From Bdellovibrionales bacterium (GTDB lineage: Bacteria; Bdellovibrionota; UBA1018; CAIMNF01): a DNA stretch of 64,000 nucleotides. The notes under the pieces were generated by a model that was given only the letters and a program-made list of their open reading frames with translations, was not told where the DNA came from and searched no databases. Where the stretch lies: NCBI GenBank assembly GCA_018266375.1, contig JAFEAO010000003.1, positions 251,578 through 315,577 of the forward strand, read 5' to 3'. Of this stretch, positions 15,951 to 24,978 are shown in pieces. The position numbers and the translations under genes were made by a program. Position 1 is the first letter of the stretch, and each line of letters begins with the position of its first letter.

Positions 15951-16697
15951 ATGCTTAAAAACCAAGGGAAAAAGATTTTCACCCTCGTCACTCAAAGCGC
16001 GCAGAAAAAAGCGCTCATCGAGAAACAACTCAAGGCCGCGGTTGAAGAAGTCGTCGTCTACGTCGCGACGGAATATCCCGAAGGCCTTCAAAAAGTTAAA
16101 AACGTTCCTCCGCATGTGGTGTTCTGCGATCACGAACTTGCAAAGGGTAAACCCGGCCAGCTCGTCGACGGAATTCTCGCCGACGATGCGCTCAAGCAAA
16201 CGGCGATCGTGATTCTGAGTCCGCTTCCGGAGCGCGAGGGTTATCTCGACGAGCTCGTGACCGGCCAAGTTCAGTTCCTCGAAGAATCCCGTATCGCTAC
16301 CGACTTCGGTCCGGTGCTCGCGAAGGCTTTGAACTTTTCGGCGCAATTGCACAAAGCTGATTTCTCGTTGAAGTATTTGCAACCGGGCGATGTGCTTTTG
16401 AAAGAAGGCGATACCGGAAATCACGTTTACGTCGTGAAGAAGGGCCAGTTGGTGGCCTCGCAAGTGAAATCCGGGGCAAAGCTCGAGCTTGGCTTTATCG
16501 AGCCGGGTGAGTTTGTCGGTGAGATGGCTTACTTCAATGGCGAGCCGAGAATGGCGACGGTAGAAGCAGTGACGGCTTGTGAGTTGATTGAGATTCCGGT
16601 TGGGACGTTTGAGAAGATTTTATACCAGCGTCCGGCGTGGTCCAAAACGATGATGCAAACGCTAACAAAGCGCTTGAAACGTTCGAACATTGCCTGA
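15951..16697 (+). CDS. Cyclic nucleotide-binding-domain protein with a receiver-like N-terminus
   Basis: Residues about 135-245 form a cNMP-binding (CAP_ED) beta roll: LKYLQPGDVLLKEGDTGNHVYVV, then the phosphate-binding cassette region GEFVGEMAYFNGEPRMATVEA. The family's Arg of the cassette is present (PRMATV). Residues 1-125 look like a degenerate response-regulator fold without the phospho-acceptor Asp pair. There is no DNA-binding helix-turn-helix, so it probably acts as a cytoplasmic sensor or partner protein rather than a regulator of transcription. It starts 49 bases after uvrC and may be co-transcribed. Confidence 0.8.
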   Translation: MLKNQGKKIFTLVTQSAQKKALIEKQLKAAVEEVVVYVATEYPEGLQKVKNVPPHVVFCDHELAKGKPGQLVDGILADDALKQTAIVILSPLPEREGYLDELVTGQVQFLEESRIATDFGPVLAKALNFSAQLHKADFSLKYLQPGDVLLKEGDTGNHVYVVKKGQLVASQVKSGAKLELGFIEPGEFVGEMAYFNGEPRMATVEAVTACELIEIPVGTFEKILYQRPAWSKTMMQTLTKRLKRSNIA

Positions 16698-16888
16698 TTA
16701 GGCGAGAAGAAGACGGCCGTTACCGCCCAGAAGCTTCTGGATGAGTTTCTTTAAATGTCGCATTAAGCAAAAGTTAACCGACACACATCGGAATCACAAG
16801 TCATATTTATGATATAACTGAGTAAAACAGACTGATTTCTCGCCGTTCAACTCAAAATATTGACGAAAACGAGGCCTTTTCGGGGTTA

Positions 16889-18049
16889 TCAGCCAATTGC
16901 CTGATTCAAATCCGCGATCAAATCGCTCGCGTCTTCGATTCCGACGCTGATTCGGATCAGGTTGTCGCTGATTCCGAGCTTCTTGCGGTTCTCCGGTGGA
17001 ACGCTCGCGTGAGTCATGATTGCCGGGTGCTCGATGAGCGATTCGACGCCGCCGAGTGATTCGGCAAGCGTGAAGATGCGTACTTTCTCCAAGACCGCGC
17101 GCGCTTCGACCAAGCCGCCTTTGACGTAAAAAGAGATCATCCCGCCGTAGCCCGACATTTGTTTCTTGGCGAGCGCGTGTTGCGGGTGCGACTCAAGTCC
17201 CGGATACAGCACCTTCTCGATCTTCGGGTGCTTCGAGAGGAACTGCGCGACCGCGATCGCGTTCTCCTGATGTTGCTTCATGCGCACGTGCAGAGTCTTC
17301 AGTCCGCGCATGACTAAAAAACAATCCATCGGAGCCGGGATGGCGCCCACCGCGTTTTGAAGGAATTTTGCCTGCTCATAGATCGCGGTGTCGTTGGTGA
17401 TCAAGACGCCGCCTACGACATCCGAGTGACCGTTCATGTATTTGGTGATCGAGTGGATCACGACGTCGGCACCGAGATCGAGCGGCTTTTGAAAGTAGGA
17501 GCTCATGAAAGTGTTGTCGACCACGCTCAGGACGCTTTTAGAGCGAGCGAGCTTCGTGAGTGCCGCGATATCAAAAATCTTGAGCGTCGGGTTGGTGGGG
17601 CTCTCGATCCACAACATTTTAGTACTTGGTTTGATCGCTTTCTCCACCGCATGTGGGTCCGACAAATCCATGAACGTGAATTCAAGGTTGAAGCGGGAGA
17701 GAACTTTGTCGAACAAGCGGAACGTGCCACCGTACACGTCGTCGGCGCAGATCACGTGATCGCCCGACTTCAAGGTATGGAGTAAAGTATCGGTCGTGGC
17801 CAAGCCGCTTGCGAAGGCGAGGGCGTACTTGCCGTTCTCTAAGCTTGCCACGCATTCTTGATAAGCCGTGCGAGTCGGGTTGTCGGTGCGGGCGTACTCG
17901 TAGCCGGTGTGCTTTCCCGGCGATTCCTGCGCGAACGTCGAAGTTTGAAAAATCGGCACCATCACGGCACCCGTGCGTGGCTCCGGACTTTGGCCCGCGT
18001 GAATTGCTTTTGTGCCGAATCCTAATTTACCCGTATCTTTTGATTTCAT
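16889..18049 (-). CDS. Cystathionine gamma-synthase/gamma-lyase type PLP enzyme
   Basis: This Cys/Met-metabolism enzyme (386 residues) catalyses gamma-replacement or gamma-elimination in transsulfuration using pyridoxal phosphate. The PLP lysine is in SITKYMNGHSD, with the phosphate-binding YARTDNPTR and ASGLATT loops and NTFMSSYFQKPL before it. MetB, MetC and CGL enzymes cannot be separated reliably by eye. Its ATG overlaps the stop of gshA by four bases, so it probably supplies cysteine for glutathione made by the upstream gene product, which favours a cystathionine gamma-lyase role. Confidence 0.9.
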   Translation of the reverse strand: MKSKDTGKLGFGTKAIHAGQSPEPRTGAVMVPIFQTSTFAQESPGKHTGYEYARTDNPTRTAYQECVASLENGKYALAFASGLATTDTLLHTLKSGDHVICADDVYGGTFRLFDKVLSRFNLEFTFMDLSDPHAVEKAIKPSTKMLWIESPTNPTLKIFDIAALTKLARSKSVLSVVDNTFMSSYFQKPLDLGADVVIHSITKYMNGHSDVVGGVLITNDTAIYEQAKFLQNAVGAIPAPMDCFLVMRGLKTLHVRMKQHQENAIAVAQFLSKHPKIEKVLYPGLESHPQHALAKKQMSGYGGMISFYVKGGLVEARAVLEKVRIFTLAESLGGVESLIEHPAIMTHASVPPENRKKLGISDNLIRISVGIEDASDLIADLNQAIG

Positions 18050-19314
18050 AAGTGTTTTCCTTGGTTCTTTAATTCCATTGCGGCCGCGACGGCCGAAAGT
18101 TTCGCGACGATCCCGTACACGGCTTCGAGTGTCGGCAAGTCATCGTCATCGCCGGTGGCAAGCGAGTCGCTCAAGTCTTTGAAGCAAAGCTTTTTGAAGT
18201 ACATGCCCTGGCTGTTTAGGTTGTCCATGTCGTCGCGGTCTTTATTGGCACGGACGAATCCACCGATGAGCTCTTCGCCCATGATGTAGACGACCGGCTC
18301 GGACGTGTGGCCGTCGGTCTTCGCGCGGGTTGGAACGCCTTCTTGCACGAGCACTTGGCTGATCACGCTTTTGTTTTTGCCGACGCTCATTTTGTTTTTG
18401 GTCCGGCGGTTCATGTTGGTGATTTCTTCGACGGATTTCACGACCATGATGCCGATGCCATAGGTGCCCGAATCGTTTTTGATAAAGAGCGCGGGCTTGC
18501 GGCGCACGCCGTGAGCCAGGTGATCGGCTTCGAGCTTCTCAAACATCTTGGTCGCGACGGCTGCGACGCGATCGATGCCGACACCTTCGTTAAAGTCCAC
18601 GTGATCGACCGCTTGGCTTTCGATCGTGATGTGCCACGGGTCGAGATCGATGACTTTCGCGAATTCGCGCGCGAGCTGATTGTAGTGTTCAAAGTGCGTG
18701 CTCTTTTTGCGCGAGTGCCACCCGAGCTGATAGCTCGGGACGATCGGCTGAGAGACTCCATCGAGACACTCGGGATAGCCTTGGGAGAAGTCGTTGTTCA
18801 ACACGATCCAGTCGGGAGTGAATCCTGTCGTTGTCTTTAGGATCGGCCCCTCGCGTCGGGTCGGGTACTCCACGATCCGTTTTTCGGTGATCGACGAGAG
18901 CTCGTAGACTTTGTCTTCATCCGAGTATCGGCCGAACTCGATTTCGAAGTTTGCCGCCTCGAAAATTGTTTTTAGAAAGTGCAGGTTTTCAAGGTAGTAG
19001 CGGTTCTCGGTGTGGTTTTCCGGAACGATGAGGATCTTTTCAGGCACCTTGGCGCCCAAGCGCGCGGCCATCTTTTCGATTTGCGCGCGGAAGATGGGGC
19101 TTGCTGACTCGTGGTCGACTTCGCAGATATTGTTCCAGCCGGCCGGGAAGAGATTGCAATCCACGGGTGCCACTTTCTCCCCGGAATCGCGAACGTCGAC
19201 CGAGCAGTAAAATGACGGCGAGTATTCGGTGAACTTTTTTTCGAACCACTTCTGCGCTTCTTCCCGGTGAGCGAATAGGGCGGTAGCGATCTTGTTTTTA
19301 ACCTTCAGACTCAT
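18046..19314 (-). CDS. gshA: Glutamate-cysteine ligase (Acidithiobacillus-type GshA)
   Basis: GshA joins glutamate and cysteine, the first step of glutathione synthesis. The 422-residue protein resembles the proteobacterial type first seen in Acidithiobacillus rather than the E. coli type: VDVRDSGEKVAPVDCNLFPAG, LIVPENHTENRYYLEN and the ATP-grasp-like LFIKNDSGTYGIGIMVV segments are characteristic. It overlaps the TPR protein gene upstream by 17 bases and the transsulfuration gene downstream by four, forming a compact three-gene operon. A gshB partner is not in the window. Confidence 0.88.
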   Translation of the reverse strand: MSLKVKNKIATALFAHREEAQKWFEKKFTEYSPSFYCSVDVRDSGEKVAPVDCNLFPAGWNNICEVDHESASPIFRAQIEKMAARLGAKVPEKILIVPENHTENRYYLENLHFLKTIFEAANFEIEFGRYSDEDKVYELSSITEKRIVEYPTRREGPILKTTTGFTPDWIVLNNDFSQGYPECLDGVSQPIVPSYQLGWHSRKKSTHFEHYNQLAREFAKVIDLDPWHITIESQAVDHVDFNEGVGIDRVAAVATKMFEKLEADHLAHGVRRKPALFIKNDSGTYGIGIMVVKSVEEITNMNRRTKNKMSVGKNKSVISQVLVQEGVPTRAKTDGHTSEPVVYIMGEELIGGFVRANKDRDDMDNLNSQGMYFKKLCFKDLSDSLATGDDDDLPTLEAVYGIVAKLSAVAAAMELKNQGKHL

Positions 19315-20224
19315 GGGGCTTCTTACTTTCTGGCAGCTTGGTCGGCTTGCCTTCGCTGTTTGGATCTCCGGCGCAATCGAGAGGCGCTGCCAGGCCCGAC
19401 GTCTTTTTGAGTTCGTCGTTTAAGCGATCTTTTTGAAATTTGTTGAGTTTACGGTTCTTGAGTTGCTTCTGCAAATCGCCGAAGGCTTTGCACCACAGCG
19501 GATGCGCGCGGCCCGACGCCTGATTAGCCTGGCCGGCGGCGAGTTGCTTAAAGCAACCGTTTTGAGCTTCGAAGTAAGCGATCCATGGTTCTTCCGTATC
19601 TTTGGCTTTTTTGGTTGGCGCTTTGTTGTTGGCTAAACACTCGTTCACGCCGATTTCAAGCAGGAGCGAATCCTTGTCTTCGGGCGGAATCGGCACCGGG
19701 AGCGCGTCGAGTTTGGCGCGGGCATCGGACCATTTCTTTTCTTTGGCGTCGACTTTCGCGAGAATGTAAAGTGCGCGCGATTTTGTGGAATCCGTCTGAG
19801 ACTGCGCGAGGAGTTCTTTCGCGGTCGTGCGGGCTTCCAGGTTTTTGCCGAGCAGGAAATACGCCTCGATCAAACGTCCGCGAATATTTTGCGCGATCTC
19901 GGATTTGGAATCCACGAGCAAAAAGTCTTTTGCGATTTTGACGGCGCCGCGAGCATTGCCGTTAGCGAGGTACAAAGTAGTCAGAAGCTCCTGACTGGTG
20001 GGGTGGCGCTCATACTGTGGATAACGCGTGACGAGTTTTTCGAGGTTGCGAATCGCCGCCTTGATGTCGTTGTTTTCGATTCCTTCTTGAGCTTGATCGT
20101 ATAGAAATTTTTCGGCCTCAATACTACGCGGCCCCGGGTTTGGGACTTCCTCTCCAAATGCAGGGGCACAAGAAGCATTTAACGCTAAAAAGGCAGCAAA
20201 AAGGCTGGTGGTCGTGGCTTTCAT
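19298..20224 (-). CDS. Exported TPR-repeat protein
   Basis: The protein starts with a signal sequence (MKATTTSLFAAFLALNASCAPAFG), which could be read as either signal peptidase I or a lipoprotein signal (cysteine at 19 lacks a perfect lipobox). Residues about 40-200 are helical TPR-like repeats (for example AIRNLEKLVTRYPQYE and IRGRLIEAYFLLGKN), reminiscent of BamD or YbgF-type adaptors. The C-terminal third is Lys-rich with paired cysteines. It heads the operon with gshA, overlapping it by 17 bases, though no functional link is obvious. Confidence 0.75.
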   Translation of the reverse strand: MKATTTSLFAAFLALNASCAPAFGEEVPNPGPRSIEAEKFLYDQAQEGIENNDIKAAIRNLEKLVTRYPQYERHPTSQELLTTLYLANGNARGAVKIAKDFLLVDSKSEIAQNIRGRLIEAYFLLGKNLEARTTAKELLAQSQTDSTKSRALYILAKVDAKEKKWSDARAKLDALPVPIPPEDKDSLLLEIGVNECLANNKAPTKKAKDTEEPWIAYFEAQNGCFKQLAAGQANQASGRAHPLWCKAFGDLQKQLKNRKLNKFQKDRLNDELKKTSGLAAPLDCAGDPNSEGKPTKLPESKKPHESEG

Positions 20225-20242
20225 CGCTTACGCTAGACTAGC

Positions 20243-21541
20243 ATGAACGCACAACGCCTCGCACTGATTTTCAGTACCGTTTGGCCCGAGCCGAACTCCT
20301 CCGCTGCTGGAGTGCGCCAAATGCAGTGGATTCGGTATTTTCTACGGAATGGCTACCGGGTCACGCTGAGTTCGCCATCCAAGCTTAAGAACAAAGAAGA
20401 CTGGGGTTACGTCGAGTACCCGGAAGGGGTGGATGTCTTGCCTTTGCCGCTAAACGAGTCGACCCTCAACGGCACCGACGGAAACGACCAGCACCTGTCC
20501 GCGACGTTCAAGAAACTCAATCCTGAGATCGTGATGTTTGACCGGTTTATTCTGGAAGAGCAGTTCGGCCATTGGATCTACGAGTGCTGTCCGAACGCAC
20601 GGGTGATGCTCGAGACGCAAGACTTGCACTTTGTCCGCCGCGCTCGCGAGTCGATCAAAGATCAATATCTCGCTAAAGATTATGCGCCTGGATTTTATCA
20701 AACTCCGGAAGTGATCGACACCGCTCTTCGCGAGGTTGCGTCGATCCAACGCGTGGATCATACCTTCGTGGTGTCAAGCTATGAAGAAGAGCTGCTCACC
20801 AAACATTTTGAAGTCCCTCGTGACCGGTTGACGTGGATTCCGATGGTGGCCGACACCGTGCTTGCGGACGAGATGCCGACGACGACAAAAAGTTTTAAAG
20901 ACCGCTCGGGATTTTGCTGGGTGGGTAACTTTCGCCATCAGCCCAACATCGATGGTCTCCGTTGGTTCAAGGGCGAGATCTGGCCCCGGTTGAAGCTTCG
21001 TTTTCCATCAGCGCAGGTGCACGTCTATGGCGCTTACCCAAGCGAGGAAGTCATGCAGTGGAACAAACCGGGTGACGGATTCCATGTGCACGGTCACACC
21101 GATCGCTTGGCCGCCGTATTTGCAAGCGCGCGAGTCAACCTTGCGCCGCTTCGTTTCGGTGCCGGAGTGAAAGGCAAAATCTTGGAAGCGATCGCGCACC
21201 AAATTCCGACGGTCACGACCAAGGTCGGCGTCGAAGGAATTTTGCCGTCGGGTGCGAGTGCACACGAAGCGTTTCCGGGGCTTGAAGCCAACACCAATCA
21301 GGTGTTTGCCGAAGCCTGCATCGCGATTCATGAGGACGAGACGCTTTGGACAAAAATGCAAAAACGCACGCAGGACCTCACCACGCTTTATTCGGTGGAT
21401 TTTGCCGAAAAGAAGATGGAAATGGCGTTCAAGAAGTTGAAGCCGTCATTTACCTCGAAGGTCATGCGCCACGAGCTCTTTAATAGCCATAAATATTTCG
21501 CTCGCTGGATCGAAGCCAAAAACAAAAAGCCGACTCCCTAA
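20243..21541 (+). CDS. Glycosyltransferase, GT4-like (group 1)
   Basis: The 432-residue protein has a GT-B layout: the N-terminal domain begins LALIFSTVWPEPNSSAAGVR, typical of sugar-nucleotide-dependent transferases, and the C-terminal domain has FCWVGNFRHQPNIDGL and RVNLAPLRFGAGVKGKILEAIAHQIPTV-type nucleotide-sugar-binding segments with the E(x7)E-like region around LEAIAHQIP. It probably adds a sugar to a cell-surface glycan or lipid on the cytoplasmic face. It is a single gene, divergent from the TPR protein by 18 bases, and overlaps the carbonic anhydrase gene by four bases at its end. Confidence 0.87.
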   Translation: MNAQRLALIFSTVWPEPNSSAAGVRQMQWIRYFLRNGYRVTLSSPSKLKNKEDWGYVEYPEGVDVLPLPLNESTLNGTDGNDQHLSATFKKLNPEIVMFDRFILEEQFGHWIYECCPNARVMLETQDLHFVRRARESIKDQYLAKDYAPGFYQTPEVIDTALREVASIQRVDHTFVVSSYEEELLTKHFEVPRDRLTWIPMVADTVLADEMPTTTKSFKDRSGFCWVGNFRHQPNIDGLRWFKGEIWPRLKLRFPSAQVHVYGAYPSEEVMQWNKPGDGFHVHGHTDRLAAVFASARVNLAPLRFGAGVKGKILEAIAHQIPTVTTKVGVEGILPSGASAHEAFPGLEANTNQVFAEACIAIHEDETLWTKMQKRTQDLTTLYSVDFAEKKMEMAFKKLKPSFTSKVMRHELFNSHKYFARWIEAKNKKPTP

Positions 21542-22167
21542 AGGTCGTACTTGTACTGCGCGTCGATCTTGTCGTTCGGCATGATCGTCATGAGTTCTTT
21601 GATGATGCCGGTGTTGATGTCATAAACCCAACCGTGAATCGCTGGGGCGCCGCGAGTCTTCCATTCTTTTTGAACGAGCGCCATGTAGCTCAGGTTTTTG
21701 ACCTGTTGGACGACGTTGAGCTCGACTAGTTTGTTTACCCGGTCGGTTTCATTCGTGATTTTTTCGAATTCGAAGGTGTTCTTGTGGAATGTGTCCTTGA
21801 TGTTGCGGATCCATGCGTTCAACACCCCGAGGTTCGCCGGAGACATCGCCGCCCGGATGCCCCCGCAGTTGTAGTGACCGCAAACGATGATGTGCTTGAC
21901 CTTCAAGACTTCGACCGCATATTGGACGACGCCGAGTATGTTCAGATCGGTGTGCACGACCAGGTTTGCGATATTGCGATGGACGAACATCTCACCCGGA
22001 TCGCTTGAGGTGACCTCGTTTGAAGGAACGCGCGAGTCCGAACAACTGATCCACAAATGATCCGGCTTTTGATCCCGGGCCATATCCTTAAAGTAGTTGG
22101 CGTTAAGCGAGGTCTTGCTTTGAGCCCATGCTTTATTCCCGAGTAACAGTTTTTTTACGCTATCCAT
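21538..22167 (-). CDS. Beta-class carbonic anhydrase
   Basis: This zinc enzyme interconverts CO2 and bicarbonate. The signature motifs are present: ISCSDSRVPSNE (first Cys ligand and the Asp-Arg dyad), and IIVCGHYNCGGIRAA (His and second Cys ligands). No signal peptide is seen, so it is cytoplasmic. Its ATG immediately follows the stop of the SulP transporter upstream in the operon, so transport and hydration of inorganic carbon are coupled. Length (209) is normal. Confidence 0.95.
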   Translation of the reverse strand: MDSVKKLLLGNKAWAQSKTSLNANYFKDMARDQKPDHLWISCSDSRVPSNEVTSSDPGEMFVHRNIANLVVHTDLNILGVVQYAVEVLKVKHIIVCGHYNCGGIRAAMSPANLGVLNAWIRNIKDTFHKNTFEFEKITNETDRVNKLVELNVVQQVKNLSYMALVQKEWKTRGAPAIHGWVYDINTGIIKELMTIMPNDKIDAQYKYDL

Positions 22168-23640
22168 CTATGCCGCCTTTACCTTAAACAGTTTTGAAAT
22201 CGCGAGAGACGAGGTTCGAAATAGCACCGTCTTTTTTTGAACGGCCGCTTCTTCCTGGTATTCGAGCAACCAATCCTCGATTTCACTATCGACAACAATA
22301 TTGCCGGTTCCATCGATCACGACTTTTTTACCTTCCGGGATATTCTCGAGTGTTTCCTTGAGCTCCGATTTGTGCACAAAGGTCACGTCCTTGAAGAATT
22401 TCAGCAGGTAATGCTCGTCGTCCTGTACCAACACCATACTCCGATGCTGAGCGGATTTAAAGCTGTTAAACACGCCGATAGCAAGGCCCGTCAAAATACC
22501 CCAGAGCAGGTCCACGCTCAAGATCACGACGAGGGTCACGGCAAACGGTACGATCTGGTCGTACTTCGCTCGTTTAAACATCTCGCGAATCTCGTTGAAT
22601 TTGATCAATTCAAAACCGACCACGACCAAAACCGCGGCCACCGCAGCCATCGGAATAAACTGAAACATCGCCGAAAAAACGAGAGCGGCAATGAGCCAGA
22701 TCCCTTGGAGGATGGCCGAGAGCCGGGTCTTTGAACCGAACTCCAGGTTCGCCGTGCTTCGAATCAGGATCGGCATGACCGGAAGGGCCCCGATCAAACC
22801 CATAAACACGTTACCGATCCCGAGCAAGAGCATTTCGTGCTGGTGATTGATCGGTCTGCGTTGCGGGTCGAACTTCTGGATCACGTTCCGATTGACCGTG
22901 CCCTCAAGCAAAATCACGGCCATGATCATGAGCGAGAGTTTGAGCGTCGGCAGCCACTGATCCGGTCTGAATTCCGAAGCGCGAAGTTCCCACTGCGCCG
23001 GATTCAAGTGCAGCATCTGTGACTCCGTCAAAGCCAGGGCAGGGAAGAACCGCGCCACAACCGCCGCAATCCCCGCACCGAGGAGGATGATCAAAAACGC
23101 GTAGGGCACCCGGCGGTGCTTTCCGTTTTCGTTTTCCCAGGTGCTCGAGATCCACGCCAGCGTCAGACACACGGCCGAGATCCCGAGTGCGATATAGCTG
23201 AATCGCCCCTCCGTTTCATATCCGATGAGGTATGGAACGGTTTTTAGAATCAGCGTGAGTCCGATCCCGCAGACCATCGCTCTCATCACGCTTTGTGGGG
23301 CGTAATCGATGATCTTGTGGGATTTGAACTTCGATAAAATGATGAGGAACGTACCCGCAAGCACGGTGGCCGACGAGACGTTTGAAAACGCTCCGATGCT
23401 TTGTGCCGCCGCCGCAAGAAACACGCAGAGCCCCGCCGCGGGCCCGACCAGAGTCACGTGGCTCGTCGAAAAGATCCCGTAGAAGATCGCGCCGAAGATC
23501 GCGGAAATAATCCCGGACTCCGGCGGCGCATGCGATGCGACCGCGATCCCGACGGCGATCGGGAGCGAGATCAAAAACAGCGACAGCGAGGCAAATAGGT
23601 CCTGCCGGTAAAATCGGTAGAAGAGTTTCATCGTGCTCAT
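22168..23640 (-). CDS. SulP family anion transporter with a C-terminal STAS-like tail
   Basis: A 490-residue SLC26/SulP protein with about 12-14 hydrophobic segments from residue 10 to 410, including the family loop SHAPPESGIISAIFGAIFYG and the signature LVGPAAGLCVF. The C-terminal about 80 residues form a STAS-like domain (KKVVIDGTGNIVVDSEIEDWL). Because the next gene is a carbonic anhydrase and the preceding gene another SulP, the substrate is likely bicarbonate (BicA-like) rather than sulfate. Overlap of four bases with the upstream SulP gene suggests coupled synthesis. Confidence 0.9.
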   Translation of the reverse strand: MSTMKLFYRFYRQDLFASLSLFLISLPIAVGIAVASHAPPESGIISAIFGAIFYGIFSTSHVTLVGPAAGLCVFLAAAAQSIGAFSNVSSATVLAGTFLIILSKFKSHKIIDYAPQSVMRAMVCGIGLTLILKTVPYLIGYETEGRFSYIALGISAVCLTLAWISSTWENENGKHRRVPYAFLIILLGAGIAAVVARFFPALALTESQMLHLNPAQWELRASEFRPDQWLPTLKLSLMIMAVILLEGTVNRNVIQKFDPQRRPINHQHEMLLLGIGNVFMGLIGALPVMPILIRSTANLEFGSKTRLSAILQGIWLIAALVFSAMFQFIPMAAVAAVLVVVGFELIKFNEIREMFKRAKYDQIVPFAVTLVVILSVDLLWGILTGLAIGVFNSFKSAQHRSMVLVQDDEHYLLKFFKDVTFVHKSELKETLENIPEGKKVVIDGTGNIVVDSEIEDWLLEYQEEAAVQKKTVLFRTSSLAISKLFKVKAA

Positions 23641-24890
23641 GCCGCTTGATCTCCTTCGGGTTTAACGATGCCTTTTACTCGCCCGCGGTTGAAGTGGAAC
23701 GCCCCGTAGACCACGATCCCGATCACGAGGCCCTTCAAGAGATCGGTCGAGAAAACCGCGGCCGTAGTAGCGAACCAGCACAAGCCTTCGATTTTATTTT
23801 TGTGGAATACATGCAGGAAGTGCTTGAAGTTGATCAGGCGGATGCCGGTCAAAATCAAGATTGCCGCGAGCGCGGTTAAAGGGATGTTGGTCAGGACGCT
23901 TGGCAAGAGGATCACGAAGAGCGCGATCCACGCCCCATGCAAGATCGTCGACCAGCGGGTCGCGCCGCCGGCGTTAACGTTTGCAGCCGACCGAACCATC
24001 ACGCCGGTCATCGGAAGACCGCCGATGATGCCCGATGCAAGGTTTGCTGTTCCTTGAGCCATCAACTCGCGGTTCAAGTTACAAGGCTTGAATCCGGTGC
24101 GACTCTCGACCAATACGTCGATCGCCCGTGCAGTGAGAAGCGATTCGGCGCTCGCGACTACGGCGAGTCCGAGGGCGGGAAGTAAATACCGGCTAAGCGA
24201 ATCGAGCCACTTAAACCAGAAGAAATCCTGGACGCCGGCTTGAACGGTTTGCGCGAGCGGAGCGATTTCCACCCGGGGCATCGCCCAAAGAAGGCTGAGC
24301 AAGCTGACCACCACCACTGCCGGGAGGGCGGCCGGGATTTTTTTTAGTGCTTTGACTTTGCTCCATCCGAGTTGGATCGCGATGGCAGTCAAGCCGCATA
24401 GAAATACCGGTGTGGTGATCGCGGCCGCGAGTTTCATCGGAAACGTGATCGCCGCTTGAACGGGCGAACCCGGAATCGATGAGCCCACGAGGACATGCAG
24501 CTGGCCTAGCACGATGATGGTTCCAATCGCCGAGAGCACTCCCTCAAGCACGGGGGTGGGAATCAGCGTGAAAAACCTTCCCGCACGGACCGCGCCCATA
24601 CTGAGTTGGATGAGTCCGCAAAGAACGGTGATGATCGCTAGGCCCGCCAACCCGTGCTCCTGCACGAGCTGGAAGACGATCGCGGTGAGCCCGGCGGCCG
24701 GACCGGTGACCGAGAGAGGCGCACCGGCCAGGCTACCTGCGATGATCCCGCCGGCGATGGCGGTGATCAAACCAGCGGCCGGGGGGGCGCCGGATGCAAG
24801 CGCAATCCCGAGTGATAACGGGATCGCAATAATAAATACAACGAGACTGGAAACCCAGTCCGCGCCCTGTGGGCGTGAAAAACGGTTCAT
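23637..24890 (-). CDS. SulP family anion transporter without a STAS domain
   Basis: A 417-residue SulP paralogue of the downstream gene, with the same membrane core (SGAPPAAGLITAIAGGIIAG, then LSVTGPAAGLTAIVF) but ending shortly after the last membrane segment. The ribosome binding site TTAGGAGAAATTT precedes its ATG. Loss of the STAS domain, present in most SulP proteins and in the neighbour, and the ATGA overlap suggest the two form a complex in which the partner supplies the cytoplasmic domain. Bicarbonate as substrate is inferred from the carbonic anhydrase in the operon. Confidence 0.88.
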   Translation of the reverse strand: MNRFSRPQGADWVSSLVVFIIAIPLSLGIALASGAPPAAGLITAIAGGIIAGSLAGAPLSVTGPAAGLTAIVFQLVQEHGLAGLAIITVLCGLIQLSMGAVRAGRFFTLIPTPVLEGVLSAIGTIIVLGQLHVLVGSSIPGSPVQAAITFPMKLAAAITTPVFLCGLTAIAIQLGWSKVKALKKIPAALPAVVVVSLLSLLWAMPRVEIAPLAQTVQAGVQDFFWFKWLDSLSRYLLPALGLAVVASAESLLTARAIDVLVESRTGFKPCNLNRELMAQGTANLASGIIGGLPMTGVMVRSAANVNAGGATRWSTILHGAWIALFVILLPSVLTNIPLTALAAILILTGIRLINFKHFLHVFHKNKIEGLCWFATTAAVFSTDLLKGLVIGIVVYGAFHFNRGRVKGIVKPEGDQAA

Positions 24891-24978
24891 AAATTTCTCC
24901 TAAGAAATATACGGATTGATGATGTGTTGCGAGCGCAACGCACACGTAGAGTTTGGGCTCGCGATGCAAGACGGGCGG

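Noticed and set aside
16698..16888. Convergent gap searched for an sRNA like the one at 41.9 kb.
   Set aside because: Small stems (CCGA/TCGG, TCATA/TATGA) but no promoter-terminator pair in agreement with each other.
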